A stretch of 64,000 nt of DNA from Muscardinus avellanarius (GCA_963383645.1 OY726576.1:14991486-15055485), one strand, 5' to 3'. Positions 9,931 through 21,984 are shown, numbered from the stretch's first letter. Made by a program: numbers and translations. The notes: generated by a model from the sequence alone, not told the origin.

Positions 9931-10767
9931 GAAGCCGAAGGAGGTTGAGTTCTTAATTGCTAATCAATTACCAGTGACACAGGCCCAGGCCCACTGCGCG
10001 GGGGACTACTCCTGCTCCCAAAAGCAGACAAGTGAGAGACTCAGAAAGAGGCAGCTGGCCCTGTGGATGGGGCCAAATTGCCAATCCAGCGCCTTCCGGA
10101 ACAGTCTCCACCCAGCAAATCCCATAAATGTGTGTATTTGCAAACATTTCCCTTGCTCCCTGACGCCCAGGAGACATCTTGAGGGCACACTATGGAGGAT
10201 GTCGCTTGAACAGCCAGTGGCCAAGGCCCCGGGGCAGATGGGGCCTTAAGGGATGAGGGGGCTGGGAAGGAAGGACCCCCCTGTGTGGGGGTCCCTATCC
10301 CTGTGCTCAGATCACTGCACACAGAAGGAGACTTTCCACATCTGAATGTGAAGTTTCCTCCTCCTCCTTCCCTAAGTGATACAGTGTGACATCTATTTAC
10401 TCAGCACTTACATCTACTGGGTTCTGTAGTCCTCTCCAGATGATTTAAAGCGTAAGGGAGGCCGCGTGCAAATACCACCGGCTTCATATGAGGAGCCTCA
10501 GCCTCCTTGGGTCCGGGCATCCCTCAGGGGTCCCGGAGCCAGTCCTCCGCGGGGCTGCAGCTACCATTTACAGAATTTTGGGGAGCTTGCTGCTGGCTTC
10601 CTCCCCCTACGAGGGATGTCAAGGTGACAGCCCAGGAGTGTCAGCAGAGGCACAGAGAGGCGTGTGGCCGCCAGAGGCGCACAGCAGGTGGAGGGCGGGG
10701 CTCACGGCATCCCAGAGAGTTGATGAACTCTGACATCTCCATTTATTATCTTTTTTCTGTTTATTAT

Positions 10768-10846
10768 TTTTATTTTAATTTGCTGCCATGCTGGAGATTG
10801 AACCCAGGGCCTTACACACGCCAGGCAGGAGCTGCACCCCGGTCCT
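10768..10846 (-). repeat. ID SINE
   Basis: Reverse ID monomer: GGAGATTGAACCCAGGGCC then CACACGCCAGGCAGG, preceded by a T/A-rich stretch. Confidence 0.75.
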
Positions 10847-11929
10847 CGCCTCTATTCTGATCTTTCTGAGCCTCGGTGTTGCCTTCTGTTCACGGTGGAT
10901 AAAAACACCGCTTGGGTTGGCAACAGTAAAGGGAAACACAGCACCTGGCATACAGTTGGTGCTTAATAAGAAACTCCTATGCCTGATCTCAGTACTACTT
11001 CTGAAACTGTCTTCCTTAGGCAGCTGGAAGGCACAACAAATGCAGTGGGAAACACAGGCAGAGGCTCGGACTCCCTGGGCTGCCATGGAAACCGGGGGGG
11101 GGGGGGGAAGAAGCTGCTCTCCCTCTCACACACCCCTAGGAAAGCTTCAGACCACCCACCCGGGCCCAGGCTCCCTCCAGAGGAGCTGCTGGCTCTGTGA
11201 AGGGAGGGGACAGGTTCCTGGTGATCCGGTGCTCCAGGGGGGAGGCTGTGGCTGCAGAGTGAGGAGCTGGGGGACCACCCTGAGGCTGGGGTCTCCACAG
11301 GCTCCCCCGGGCTGCCCCTCTGTGGGCCTGGGGCTGCTCCCACGGGCCCACACCCCAAAAAAGGCTCTCACACCCGGCTCCGTGGAGGACCCACGTTGCC
11401 AGGGAACCCCCCACCTCCTCCTGGGCCTCAGGACATGGCGCTCTGGGGTCATCAGCCCTGGCTGTGTATTAGAACCTTCTAGAATAAGGAAAGCCCTCAG
11501 ATGCCCAGGCCACTCTGAGCAATTACAGCGAGTGTCCAGGGGCCGGGATCTTTTCTGAGGTTTCTCAGGTGACCCCGAGGAGCAGCGGGATGGACAGCCA
11601 CCCAACCTCACTCCGACCCCAGTGACCTCTGAAGTCTGGGCACAGAACGTGACCTCTCCTGGGTCACACACCTCGGCCTGATGCAGATGCAGCTCACATC
11701 ACGGGGCACTTCCTGCCCACCTGCTCCTGGCCCGCCACATCACTGCCCGCCTGCAGCCCCGTGGCCATGGGGTGGGGGTCAGGGACAGGTAAGGGCGCCG
11801 CATCCCAGGTCACAGGCTGGGATGTGGGTCTGCTCAGCAGCTCCATCCCCTGCCCTGTCTGCTCAGCAGTCACCATGACACCTACCCACTCCCCAGGGCT
11901 CGCTCCACGTCCTCTCCAATCTCCCCAGA

Positions 11930-12065
11930 AGCCTGGATGGAGGCTGTGGAGTTATCCATTTCACAGCGGGGGAAACTGAGGATTTCAGGGAAGCCAAGCC
12001 TCGCCCATGAGCACACGGCCTTGGGGCACCAACCCCAGGGCTCTGCCCCTCAGCAGTCCTCACAG
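11930..12065. repeat. MIR-like relic
   Basis: TTTCACAGCGGGGGAAACTGAGG and the following bases resemble the MIR core in diverged form. Called by eye. Confidence 0.5.
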
Positions 12066-12398
12066 CATCCCAGGAGGACTGGTACCCAAGGCGCCGGGGA
12101 GGGAGGGGCCATGATGATGATTGGCATCTGGCCATCCCCTCCTTTCTTGCGGGCCCTTTAGGCCGATGGCGTGGGGAAGGAGTCGCAGACCAAGTCACAC
12201 CTGAGCCACTTGCTTGCTGGGATTCCTTGGGCACAGGACGCACCGCAGGGGGACTTCAGTGTCTTTATCTGTGACTCCTGCAATATTAGGTCGAAGCCAC
12301 CTCCCCCGCCTCATTCCAGGGATTGTGAGGGGACTTGATGCCACCACAGCCAGGAGGGAAAACTGGTATTATCTTCATAAATTAAAACAAACACTATC

Positions 12399-12592
12399 TT
12401 GGTGGCTCACGCTTGTAATCCCAGCATTCAGGAGGCTGAGACAGGAAGACCACAGGTTCTTGGCCAGCCTCAGCTATTTAGTGAGGCCCTCTGCAACTTA
12501 GTAAGACCTTGTTTCAAAATAAAGAATAAAAAAAATAGGACTGGGGTGCAGCTCAGAGGCAGAATGCCCCTGGGTTCCATTCCTAGTACCCC
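12399..12592 (+). repeat. B1-dID SINE
   Basis: 5'-truncated dimer with linker AATAAAGAATAAAAAAAATA. Confidence 0.9.
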
Positions 12593-12775
12593 ACCATCTG
12601 ACCTAGCACGCGTCTGGCAGTGGCCATTGCCCCTGAGCAGGAGATGCCTATACAGGGTCAGCCGCTGGTGCGGTTCAAGGTGGGGAGCGACTTAAATACC
12701 CACAATGGGAGACGATGCAATAAATCATATTTCCCAATGCTGGAGCTGGAGTTAATGCAGCTGTTAAAACAACAG

Positions 12776-12941
12776 AGGAAGCAGGGCTGCACGCTGGAAC
12801 CCCAGCCGGGGGGCTGAGGCGGGAGTGAGACTTTGAGCAACCTCGCAATACCCGCTTTCAAAACAAGAAATAAACAGGGCCGGAAGCGTAACTGGGAAGT
12901 AGGATTTCCCTAGGTTCAATCTCTAGCACCACGCGTGCGCA

Positions 12942-12977
<36 letters not shown>
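12776..12977 (+). repeat. Diverged SINE with AC microsatellite tail
   Basis: Degraded B1-like and ID-like parts ending in GCGTGCGCACGCGC and an AC repeat (about 12945-12976). Confidence 0.7.
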
Positions 12978-12978
<1 letters not shown>

Positions 12979-13617
12979 CTATGGGATGACCTAGCATCTC
13001 CCTAAGGAATGACCCGTATGGCTTTAGTCTGGGGGAAGGCTCAACCACTGACCAGCCTCAGGGTGGCCATGGGAGCAGCCCCTGACCCCTGGCTGAAGAG
13101 CAGAGACGCCAGCTCCACTCGGGTCCGGCTCAGGAGCTCTTATTCAGCCACCAGTGTGGCCCCTCTGTGGAGAGTGTCTAGTGCCGGGCAGCAAGGAGCC
13201 CGGCCCACAACCAGTCTGTGTCCTGGTCCTGACTGGGCATAACTGACCACATCACGTGAGCAGGGGCCTCGGGATCCCCATCAGGCCCGGGCGGGTGGCC
13301 TAAAGGTCCTTTGGGTCCTGATAATCCTGGATGCAGGAGTTTGCAAAAGCCCCTGGGCCTCTGGCAGGAGTCCCAAAGGGAGCATCTTGGGTGCACCGAC
13401 CGGGATCCTCTGTCACCCACACGGGGACCTGGGTGGACGACCCAGCTCTGCTCAGAGCCTGTGGGAGCCGCTCCCTGATACACGAGGGCTGTGCAGACAG
13501 ACCCAGGGCCAAGGCCTGACCCCCGCCAGCCCCTCCGTCCAGGGCTCCCAGTCAGCAGGAACCTGCACCATCAGGCATCTTCTGCGTGTGCTTTCTTTTC
13601 TTTCCTTCTTCTCTCCC

Positions 13618-14222
13618 CCTTTTTTTTTTTTTTTTTTTTTTGTGGTGCTGAGGATTAAACCCAGGGGCATTCTACCTCCAAGCTGTACCCCAGCCCTTCA
13701 GTTTATTTTATTTTTATCTATTTGTTTATTTATTTATTTATTTGTAGTACTGGGGATTGAACCCAGGGGGATTCTACCTCCGAGGTACCCCTCCTCTCAG
13801 CCTGATATTTTATTATTTATTTTGAAACACGATTTCACTAAATTGCAGAGGGCTTCACTAAGCAGCTGAGGCTGGCTTCAAACCTATAATCCTCCTATCT
13901 CAGCCTCCCAAATACTGGAATTACAAGTGGGCACCACCACACTTGACTTCTTATTTTTTATTTTTATTTTTGCAGTACTGGGGATGGATCCCAGAAGCAT
14001 TCTACCTCTGAGCTATACCTTAGCCCTATTTTTTATTCTTTATTTTGAAACAGGGTCTCACTGAATTGCAAAGGGCCTACTAGTACCTGCGGCTGTCCGC
14101 GAACCGTGATCCTCTTGTCTCAGCCTCCCAAATGCTGTTATCATTGCTAGGTTGCTGAATGCCTCACTAAGTTGCTGAGGTTGGCCTTGAACCTGCAATC
14201 CTCCTGTCTTAGCCTTCCTGTT
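13618..14222 (-). repeat. Cluster of reverse B1-dID SINEs
   Basis: An ID-like half with T run (13618-13702), a full dimer (13743-13950), a second dimer (13970-14139) and a B1-like piece (14143-14222), all in the same orientation. The repeated ID half at the start again suggests tail duplication. Confidence 0.85.
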
Positions 14223-14529
14223 TCTGAAGAGAAAATAAGCCAAACACGCCCTACCCTTTTCCCCATTTCCCCTGAGAGAGGAACAGGAGCACAGCTTGGA
14301 GGGAGAAGAGCTCTTGGGATACCCCCGCTGTCCCTGTGGTCTCCAGAGCGGAGCCTGGCTCACAGTGGGCTCCGCTCTGAGCCCTGGGTCTGAGGTACAG
14401 GGAGCAGCTGTGCCACCCAGAGGCTGTGCTTTCTGGGGCCACAGCGAGGCGTGGTCTTGGGACTGGGCAAGTCACTCACGCCATCTGAGGCCCGTCTGCG
14501 GAGCCCAAGGGCTGAGCCAGCTTGGAATG

Positions 14530-14622
14530 ATAGAGCATCTCACTAATCGCAGAGGGCTTCACTAAGTAGCTGAGGCTGGCTTTGAACCTGAGGCCTCTAT
14601 GGGCCTCAGCCTTCCTGAGCCG
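14530..14622 (-). repeat. B1-type SINE fragment
   Basis: Reverse piece with CACTAAGTAGCTGAGGCTGG, just outside the V-domain exon. Confidence 0.7.
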
Positions 14623-14724
14623 CAGGGCGTAATGTCACTTCAGGACCTGGGCAGCCGCCACAGCACCTGCTCCAGCTGACCCCGTCCTCACAGGTGAGGG
14701 GATGAGGGACCAGGCTCTACTCAC

Positions 14725-15078
14725 CGCGCACAGACAGCTCGGTGCCTGCTCCGGACAGGAACTCCGTGTCATCATTACCCCCTTTGCGGAACTTCACGCA
14801 GTAGTAGGTGCCGGCGTCTGCCGGGGTCACGTTGCTGATGCGGATGGAAAAGTCCAGGTTGTTTCTCTTTGTGGCGTCTGAGGCATTCATGACTCGGGGG
14901 AAGTGGCCGCCTTTGAAATTGTAGATCATCTCCCGGCTCTGCCCCTTGCCCCTGAACCATCGGATGGGCCCCGGGGGATGCAGGGAGGTCACGGTGCAGT
15001 TCAGAATAGCCACCTCTCCCGCGGCCACGGACACCGACTTCTCCCGCTGAATCACCTGCAGCTCCTGCGCGGTGGCTC
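14725..15078 (-). CDS. SIRPA: SIRPA coding exon 2: IgV domain, CD47-binding
   Basis: This exon is the membrane-distal V-set domain, precursor residues 27-144. It aligns without gaps to human SIRPA D1 from ELQVIQ to GAGTELSVR. The disulfide cysteines are C54 and C120 (in YYCVKFRKG), the core tryptophan is W67 (RWFRG), and the J-like G strand is SGAGTELSV. In the family this face binds CD47. By human mature numbering, contact positions L30, G34, K53, T67, R69, F74, K93, G97, D100 and E103 are kept, while 37 is R, 52 is F and 54 is G. Sequons are N53-C-T, N91-A-S and N109-V-T; in human only the last position is a sequon. Acceptor CCTCCAG and donor G|GTGAGT are both phase 1. Mammalian SIRPA V domains are very polymorphic, so this is one allele. 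Confidence 0.97.
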
Positions 15079-15727
15079 CTGGAGGGGACACAGAGCGGTT
15101 ACCGTCCATCCCGCGGGGCCCTGTGTGTGTTCTCACCACCATCAACTCTGACTGGCGCCGACAGTGCACAGAGCGGGACCAGAGCCCCGCACACAGCTTC
15201 TGTGGCCACGCTCACCCTCAGGCGAGACTGAAACTCCAGGAAACTGAGGCAGGGGTGCTAAGTCACCTGACAGCACGGCTTGCGTGCCAAGCCCTCTATG
15301 GAGGAGCCAGGGATGCGCTGGGCCCTGGGATTCCAATCTCCTCTACCAGGAAGAGGGAGCCCATGTTCCGGGCAGAGGGAACAGCCTGGGCGAAGGCCCA
15401 GAGGTAGGCGGCCGCCTGGCAGATGTGGAATTCTGGATCCAGCCTGGGCCAGGAAGCAGGCCCGGAAAGCTGGCTTAGCAGCTGGGGGGTAGTGAAGGGG
15501 AAGGTGGGTCCTGGCTCAGCGGCATGGTCACCTGTGGCCACCACTCGGACACCGAAGATACTCCCAGCGCCCATTGCTGCGCGGATGTTGGCGCCTCCCC
15601 TGACTTGGGCAGGGCCTCTTATGGCTCTCAGCCCTGTTGTCCACATCTGTAAACTAGTTACTATGAGCCCATCTGAACGCATCTCTGGTAGGACAGAAAA
15701 AGCTGAGGCTGGGGACCGTGTTAAGAA

Positions 15728-15858
15728 GCAAAGGCGTGGGGGCCCGCGCCGGTAATCCCAGTGCTTGGGAGGTTGAGGCAGGAGAATCCCAGAATAGAGG
15801 ATGGCCCCAGCAACTTAGCAAGACCCTGCTCAAAACAAAACATTTTAAAAGGGCTGGG
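15728..15858 (+). repeat. B1-dID SINE, diverged
   Basis: B1-like half, then ACAAAACATTTTAAAAGGGC and the start of an ID-like half. Confidence 0.75.
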
Positions 15859-15862
15859 AGAA

Positions 15863-16154
15863 GCCAAGCGTGGTGGTGCACGCTTGTCATCCCAGCATTT
15901 GGGAGGCTGAGACGGGAGGATCACCGTTCACAGACAGCCTCAGCAACTTAGTGAGGCCCTTTGCAACTCAGTGAGACCTTGTTTCAAAATAAAATATATA
16001 AAAAAAAAATAGGGCTGGGGTTGCAGCTCGGAGATAGACTGCCCCTGAGTTCCATCCCCAATACTGCAAAAGTAATTAATTAATTTAATAAATAAAAAGG
16101 ACAGCGGGTATATTACAGAGGTAGAATGCCCCTGGGTTCCATCCCCAGTACCAC

Positions 16155-16185
<31 letters not shown>

Positions 16186-16250
16186 ATAGGCCTGGGGGAG
16201 TAGCTCAGAGGCAGAATGCCTCTGGTTCAATCTCTAGTACCACAAAACAA
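15863..16250 (+). repeat. B1-dID SINE with three tandem tRNA-like halves
   Basis: One B1-like half followed by ID-like halves at about 16013-16072, 16098-16153 and 16190-16243, separated by AATAAAT-type linkers. Same architecture as at 2167-2551. Confidence 0.9.
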
Positions 16251-16918
16251 AACAGTAACATCTGTCTTTGAAGCCACAGACCTGTGTAAAACCCTGTGTT
16301 CCCCTTGTGTGTGACTCCAGTGTATGCAAAGGTTTGGAGCCTCGGTTTCCTTATTCACAGATAGTTAGCAGAACCCCAACCCCAGCCTTCTGCCTTGTTT
16401 GAAAAGACAATGAGGTTCCCCCAGAGGCCGCTCAGCACTGGGCTGGGCAGAGGGAGCGCCATTCCATCAACAGCAGGCGGGTGGGGAGGGTTGCCTTGCT
16501 CTAACTTTGCTCCTGCCAAGCTTGCTGACACCTATCACGGGGACACCGTGCAGGCTGCCAGGCTGGGTGGCTGGAAGAAGTCGTAGGGGCCAGCCGTGAG
16601 GAGGCCCCTGAGCCCCGCGTTAGAGACCACGGGAGCATGTGAGGCAGGAACCCCAGACAGAGAGATGGAGGATGAGCCAGGAAGATAAGCAGAGGGAAGA
16701 GGTACCGTGAGAGTGCTGGGGATACCCAGAGACCGAGAGCAGCTCGATGCAGGGCGCAGCCAGGGCCCCGGTCTGAACAAGGTGAAGGGGTGTGGATCAT
16801 AAAGTCCGAGGAGAAAGGCATACAGCCACCCCTTAGTATCTGCGGGGTATTGGCTGTAAGACCCCTCTTGGATACCCACGCCGAGGCTACTCAAATCCCT
16901 TTATAAAGATGTCGCAGA

Positions 16919-17181
16919 GCCAGGTATGGTGGCGCACATCTATAATCCCAGTACTGGGGAGGATGAGACAGGAGGATCACAGGTTCAAGACCAACAACCT
17001 CAGCAACTTAGTGAAGACCTCTGCAACTCAGTAAGACCCTGTTTCAAAATAAAAAATAGGGCTGGGGTGTAGCTCAAAGGTAGAATGCCCTGGGTTTCAT
17101 CCCCAGTACCACAAAATAGCTTAGAGGTAGAATATTCCAAGATTCAATCCCTGGTACCAAGTTTCATTAAAAAAAAAAGAA
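16919..17181 (+). repeat. B1-dID SINE with extra tail copy
   Basis: Full dimer followed by a second, diverged ID-like half (TAGCTTAGAGGTAGAATATT) and an A run. Confidence 0.85.
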
Positions 17182-18060
17182 TAAAGTGTCATAGTTTTTG
17201 CATATGATGTCCACGATCCTCTTGTGGACTGTAAATCATTTCTAGATTACTGGTACAGTGTGCCCACCAGCACAGACCCAGTCTGCCCTCGCTGTGGGCA
17301 GGCCCGTCACCGCCTGCCCCTCCCAGCCAGGTTTCCCCAGGTGAACAGTCTCCAAGTGCCAGCTGAGCGTGCCCGACTCTTGCAGCACCAGGAAGTAAAG
17401 CTGAGCTGCGGAGGGCAGGGGCTCGGCCAGCATCAGCCAAGTGAGAGGCAGCGGAGGCAGGCCCGCCGAGGCGGGAAGCCACCCGGGACGCAGAGGCGCC
17501 CCAGCAGCCCGGAGCCTGGACCACTCCCAGCGGGGCTGCACTTCAGCTGCCCAACTGGAACCACTGCTTCCATGGGGCCAGCAGGTCGGGCGAGAGCCAG
17601 GCTCCTCAGCCAGCTCTGCACCGCCCCCGGGCCTCCATCCCATCAGCCCTGAAGCGGGGCTCTGGCACCCACCCCGGTGCAGGCATGCAGCCTGTGACGA
17701 GCTCCCCATGAGCACCTGCGGCTCACGCGCTGCTGACGTTCCAGTTCCTGGTCTTATTATTGTCATATAGCTGTATTATTTACATATTTGATTTCCTCGG
17801 GATTGCTCTAATCCCCCCACGAGGATGCTGGACCCACAGGGGACTGTTTCCAAGCTCCCGCCTAGAACGGCATGTGGCACATCCTGGGTCCTCAATGGAT
17901 GGGTGTCAAAGGACCACACTGACGAGAGGGAAGGAGAGATGTGATTGGCTCCGTGACGCAGGCAAATCCCCTCTCCCAGCCTCTCCCCTCACCTGCTAAA
18001 TGGAGCTCAGATTGGCATATCCAGGAGGCACTGCCTGTCTGGAGCCTGGCGCGGTTATTA

Positions 18061-18099
18061 TTATCCTTATCAATAACAACGCTCGGGCGTGAGTCAGCA
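18061..18099 (+). promoter_or_regulatory. Candidate intron-1 enhancer core: two GATA sites and NF-E2/MARE
   Basis: TTATCC (18061-18066) and TTATCA (18067-18072) are adjacent reverse GATA sites. TGAGTCAGCA (18090-18099) matches the NF-E2/MARE consensus exactly and follows after 17 nt. GATA plus MARE pairs are typical of hematopoietic enhancers. SIRPA is a myeloid gene, so a regulatory role is plausible but unproven. Confidence 0.45.
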
Positions 18100-18418
18100 G
18101 CCGTGAGGGAGCCCCGCGCTCCAAGGCGCTGCGCAGCCAGCCGTGCCGGCAAGTCGGAGCGGGGCTATTCTCGTGGTGCAGCCGGAGGCCTGCAATCACA
18201 CCCCGGGCAGGCGGCAATAAAATCTGGAGCTGGGAAGGGCTGGCCCCCCCTCTTTTTTTTAGCTCCTCTCAAGATCTCTCCACCAACTGCAGCCAGATTT
18301 AGGCAGCTTAATTAATTAGCTAGTGTTTATAAAGCGTTTGAGGAATTTTAAAAGTGCGACATAAGTGCCAAATATTATTTTAATCTGGATATGTGTGTTT
18401 CTTCCAAAGAGAGCTTTC

Positions 18419-18546
18419 TCCCTCTCCTCTCCTCTCCTCTCCTCTCCTCTCCTCTCCTCTCCTCTCCTCTCCTCTCCTCTCCTCTCCTCTCCTCTCCTCT
18501 CCTCTCCTCTCCTCTCCTCTCCTCTCCTCTCCTCTCCTCTCCTCTC

Positions 18547-18602
<56 letters not shown>
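18419..18602 (+). repeat. Compound microsatellite (CCTCT)n then (CT)n
   Basis: About 27 CCTCT units (to 18553) followed by about 25 CT units. The whole 184 nt is pure pyrimidine on this strand, in SIRPA intron 1. Confidence 0.98.
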
Positions 18603-18607
<5 letters not shown>

Positions 18608-19787
18608 TTTCTTTTTCTCTGCAGGTTCCATTCTGGGAACCCGGCTTGTTAAAAATCTCTCCTGCGGTTCGGGCCTGGGGTTATCAAGCTGGGATTGCTG
18701 ACAAACCTGTTTCCTGTTCTCTTTGGCCCTCCGGGCAAGGCGGACATTCAGGGCCCGGGCATTCTCTGGGGCAAAGGGAGCTGGACAGGCTGCTGGTGGG
18801 AAGGGAAGCTGGAACATCCTTTGGAGAAGGGAGTTTGGCAGGATGGACCGGCCGCGTGAGAGGGGCTCACCAGCCCGTGCTGAGGACAGACCCTCCGATG
18901 CGGAGTGTGTCTCTTCCAGAAAGATCTAGAAACATCTGGAACGCCAAAGGGCCAATGATTGGGATGGTGGAGTGAAGGTCAGCACGGCCCTTCATGGTCT
19001 GAGGGCAGCAGTAAAAAGCCATTCCATGAAGGTGTGGGAACATGGTCAAGGCTTATGGCATAATTTTAAATAATATTGTGGCTATGCAAATAAAACCTGT
19101 TCATCGCCAAGCATTTAGAGGAAACAAAAAAGTATATCAACAAAATAATAATCTCACATAATTCCATCAAAGAACTGCAATCAACATATTGATGTGGCGT
19201 AGTTAAAATGTGAGCGGATGAAAACAAGGTAAATCAGACCTTCAGATAGCTAAGGAGATGTACAAACATTTTGCCTCATTAGTTTAAGTGTTTTTATAAA
19301 AATGAAAAATCAGAAATCTCCTAATGTCCAGGGAAAGGAGAGCGGGTGGTCCCAGCGGTGAATCCACTCGACGGCCAAGCACGCAGCCGTGTACACGATG
19401 GTGTAGAAATACCACGGAGGCACACGGCAAGTCACAGCCAGCTGCTGTGTGAGACTCGGTGACTCAAACTCCGAGCCTCGGGGGAAAGGAAATTAAGGAC
19501 GAGCTGAGCTTAATTCTACGTGGTAATTTACACAGGATTCTGCTGTTATATTTTCTGTTTGCATTAATTGTGCAAGAGAAGAGATGAAGGAAAACCTTTG
19601 CTTCCACTATGACTGACTTTGTAAAATAAAATAAAACCATGAACAACCGCAAGGTGCTATCCAAAGCTATCAAATGCAGCTCTTTTTTCTTTTATCATGA
19701 ACCTAAAATTGATAGGGTTTCTCTTTCTCTCTTTTTCCATCTATTTTCGGTACTTTCAGATTTGCTAACCTGGATGAGCACAGAGTA

Positions 19788-19870
19788 TCCCGAGCTGGGG
19801 ACACAGCTCAGGGGCGGGGCTCGCGCCAAGCATGCACAAGGCCCGGCATCTCATCCCCAACTGCAAACAA
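19788..19870 (+). repeat. ID SINE
   Basis: ID monomer with GAGCTGGGGACACAGCTCAG, CCAAGCATGCACAAGGCC and an A-rich end. Confidence 0.75.
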
Positions 19871-20017
19871 GTAAAATAACATGCATACAAAAGAACACAC
19901 ACAGAATCTCGTTACGCGAAAAGAAACCTATACATGCAACATGTGTGCTACACGTGTGTCCTGTGTGAATGGGCCGCCCCTCGGGGATTCTGCCCGCTGC
20001 CTTTTCCCCAGCCCTGA

Positions 20018-20066
20018 TGACCACGCCTGGCCCACAGCGCGTGCTCAGTAAACGCGTGCTGAAGGG
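20018..20066 (+). repeat. L2-type 3' end fragment
   Basis: GCCTGGCCCACAGCGCGTGC then TCAGTAAACGCGTGCTGAA resembles the L2 3' end (CCTGGCACATAGTAGGTGCT then CAATAAATG). Confidence 0.5.
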
Positions 20067-20599
20067 CTGACCGGCTGCTGTGTAGAGAAAGAGGCCGGGG
20101 TGGCGAGACCCATGCGGCCTGCTGCGGCGTGCGACACCTGGCACTGGGCTGGAACGAGGCGTGTGTTTTTCATAACTCTATAGTAAATAATATATTTAAC
20201 ATATTAAAACTTTTTCTTTTTTGTGGTGAGCTTCTAATGCTTTGGGGGAAAAACCCACAAATACTGAGCCGACCACGTGAGTACATTTTCTAGGGGAGAA
20301 GTAACTGCCCCGGGTGCTTGTTAGAGAAACGCGGGACCCACAGGACATGGGCCAGGACACAGGGAATTCAGCCATGAGTCACCCAGTCCCACCGAGTGCC
20401 AGGCCCCGAGCCGGCTGTGTGTGGCCGTGCCCGGCCTCCTGGACCTGGCCCGCTGGCGGCAGAGAGAGTTCTGCAGAAATCAACCTATGACAGCGTCTGA
20501 GAGGGCCCCTCTCAGATGAGGGGCGCGCTGGCGGCTCCCCCGTGACCTGCCCCCTCGCCCTGCCTTTCTCTTCCTCTGTGGACACTAGTGTGCACTGAA

Positions 20600-20950
20600 G
20601 AGGATGCCCACGAGGGGTGAAGCAGGACACGTGTGAATGAGTACAGGAAAGGTCACGCACGCGAGGGCGGTGTGTGTGCGCATGGGCGTGCAGAGCACTA
20701 GCATCCACGCATGAGTGGGCGTGGGGGATGTGTCCAGACAGGCCGGTGAGCAGAGGCTGTGAGTCGCAGGAGGACAGCGCGTGGCCGTGGGTGGCCTGGA
20801 CGTGCAAGGGGGGGGGACAGATGTCTGGGTGGGAGGCGTGAGTGAGCGTGTGGGTGACGGCAGGCGGCGTGCACGTGAACGGTGTGTAGGTGAGTGTGTG
20901 TGTGTGGGCGCGTGGGCCAGGGTGGGCTTGCGTGTGGCGTGTGAGCTAGC
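20600..20950 (+). repeat. Degenerate GT/GC-rich tract
   Basis: Imperfect GTGTGTGG, GGGCGTG and GTGAGTGTG units over about 350 nt; probably an eroded GT-type simple repeat. Open frames here are low-complexity. Confidence 0.6.
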
Positions 20951-21984
20951 AGGTGTGCCCGGGGCCCCTGCCCATGCGTGCCCTGTGTGCGGCACACTTG
21001 TGCCAGCGTGGAGGCCCCTGCGGGTGGGGGCAGCTTAGCTGTGGGCCGGCTGGCAGGGACGACTCTGCCTGGGTGACCCGGTCACAGAGGAGGCATGAGG
21101 TTTTGGAAGAGAGGCAGAATCCGGGAAGACTTCCTGGAGGTGTGTCGCCAGAGCGGGGTCTTGGAGGCTCACGGGGGCTGTGGTGAGTGGGGAGGCATCC
21201 CAGGAGGGAGCAGCAGGGCTGAGACCTGCGAGCATGCGGACACGCCACAGGCAGGGAGACGGGAGGGCCAGAGGCCTGAGCGTCAGCTGGGTTAGGGAGC
21301 AGTGTCTACTCGTGACCTGTTTGCACAGTGGCAGGGAAGGACCTGTCAACGCCCGCACCCTGTAAATACCCTCTGCGCTCTGAGGGGTCTGGGGGCCCGG
21401 AGAGGTCAAGAGAGTCTGCTGAGGTCACTACTACCACTGTCCACTGGGGCGTGCTGGGCAATGGAAGGACCTTCTCCCCACCTCCCCACTCTGCAGAGGA
21501 AGCAAGCAAGCCAGGAAGAGAAGCTGGGGAGCCTGCGGCCCGGCCCGGCCTCCCCGAGGCCCCGCCTGCGGCCCTGCACTGGTCCCGGGCACGGCGCCCC
21601 AAGCTCCCGTGGGGCAACGGACTAGGCCCTCAGGACGGCCCAGAGGTGCGGCTACCATCAGCCTTCTCCCCTCCAGCGGGCTCCTCCCGAGACAGGACAG
21701 GACAGGACAGGGCGGGGCCTCCAGCTCAGGCTCCCCCTACCCCTCTCAGGCTGCCAAGGACTCACAGAGATAAAGGCCCCTTAAAAGCGACAGGCCCTTA
21801 TTAAGCGGCATTTGCCAAGGTTTCAGCACACTCTGCTGCTGACAGCAGACAGTCTCCGGACAGGATTTTCCCCCGCGCTGACACTATTCACCGATCGCTT
21901 TTAGCGAGCTTCCTTCCCGTAGCTTGCGGAAGCACTTTGCGTGGCCCTCAGTTCCCTTAACCCCCACAGTCCCTGGCAGGAAGA

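Larger units (their letters stand above)
9165..14724 (-). other. SIRPA intron 2
   Basis: 5560 nt with many SINE pieces, a 27-nt A run, a CA repeat and otherwise unique GC-rich DNA. Open frames near 10.8-11.7 kb match nothing I recognise and lack splice or domain support. Confidence 0.85.

Noticed and set aside
18390..18660. Regular repeat array that might be read as CRISPR-like or as a repeat protein
   Set aside because: It is a 5-nt and 2-nt microsatellite without spacers; the SPLLS-type frames are its translation.
20585..20997. Histidine/threonine-rich open frames
   Set aside because: Translation of a degenerate GT/GC-rich simple repeat.
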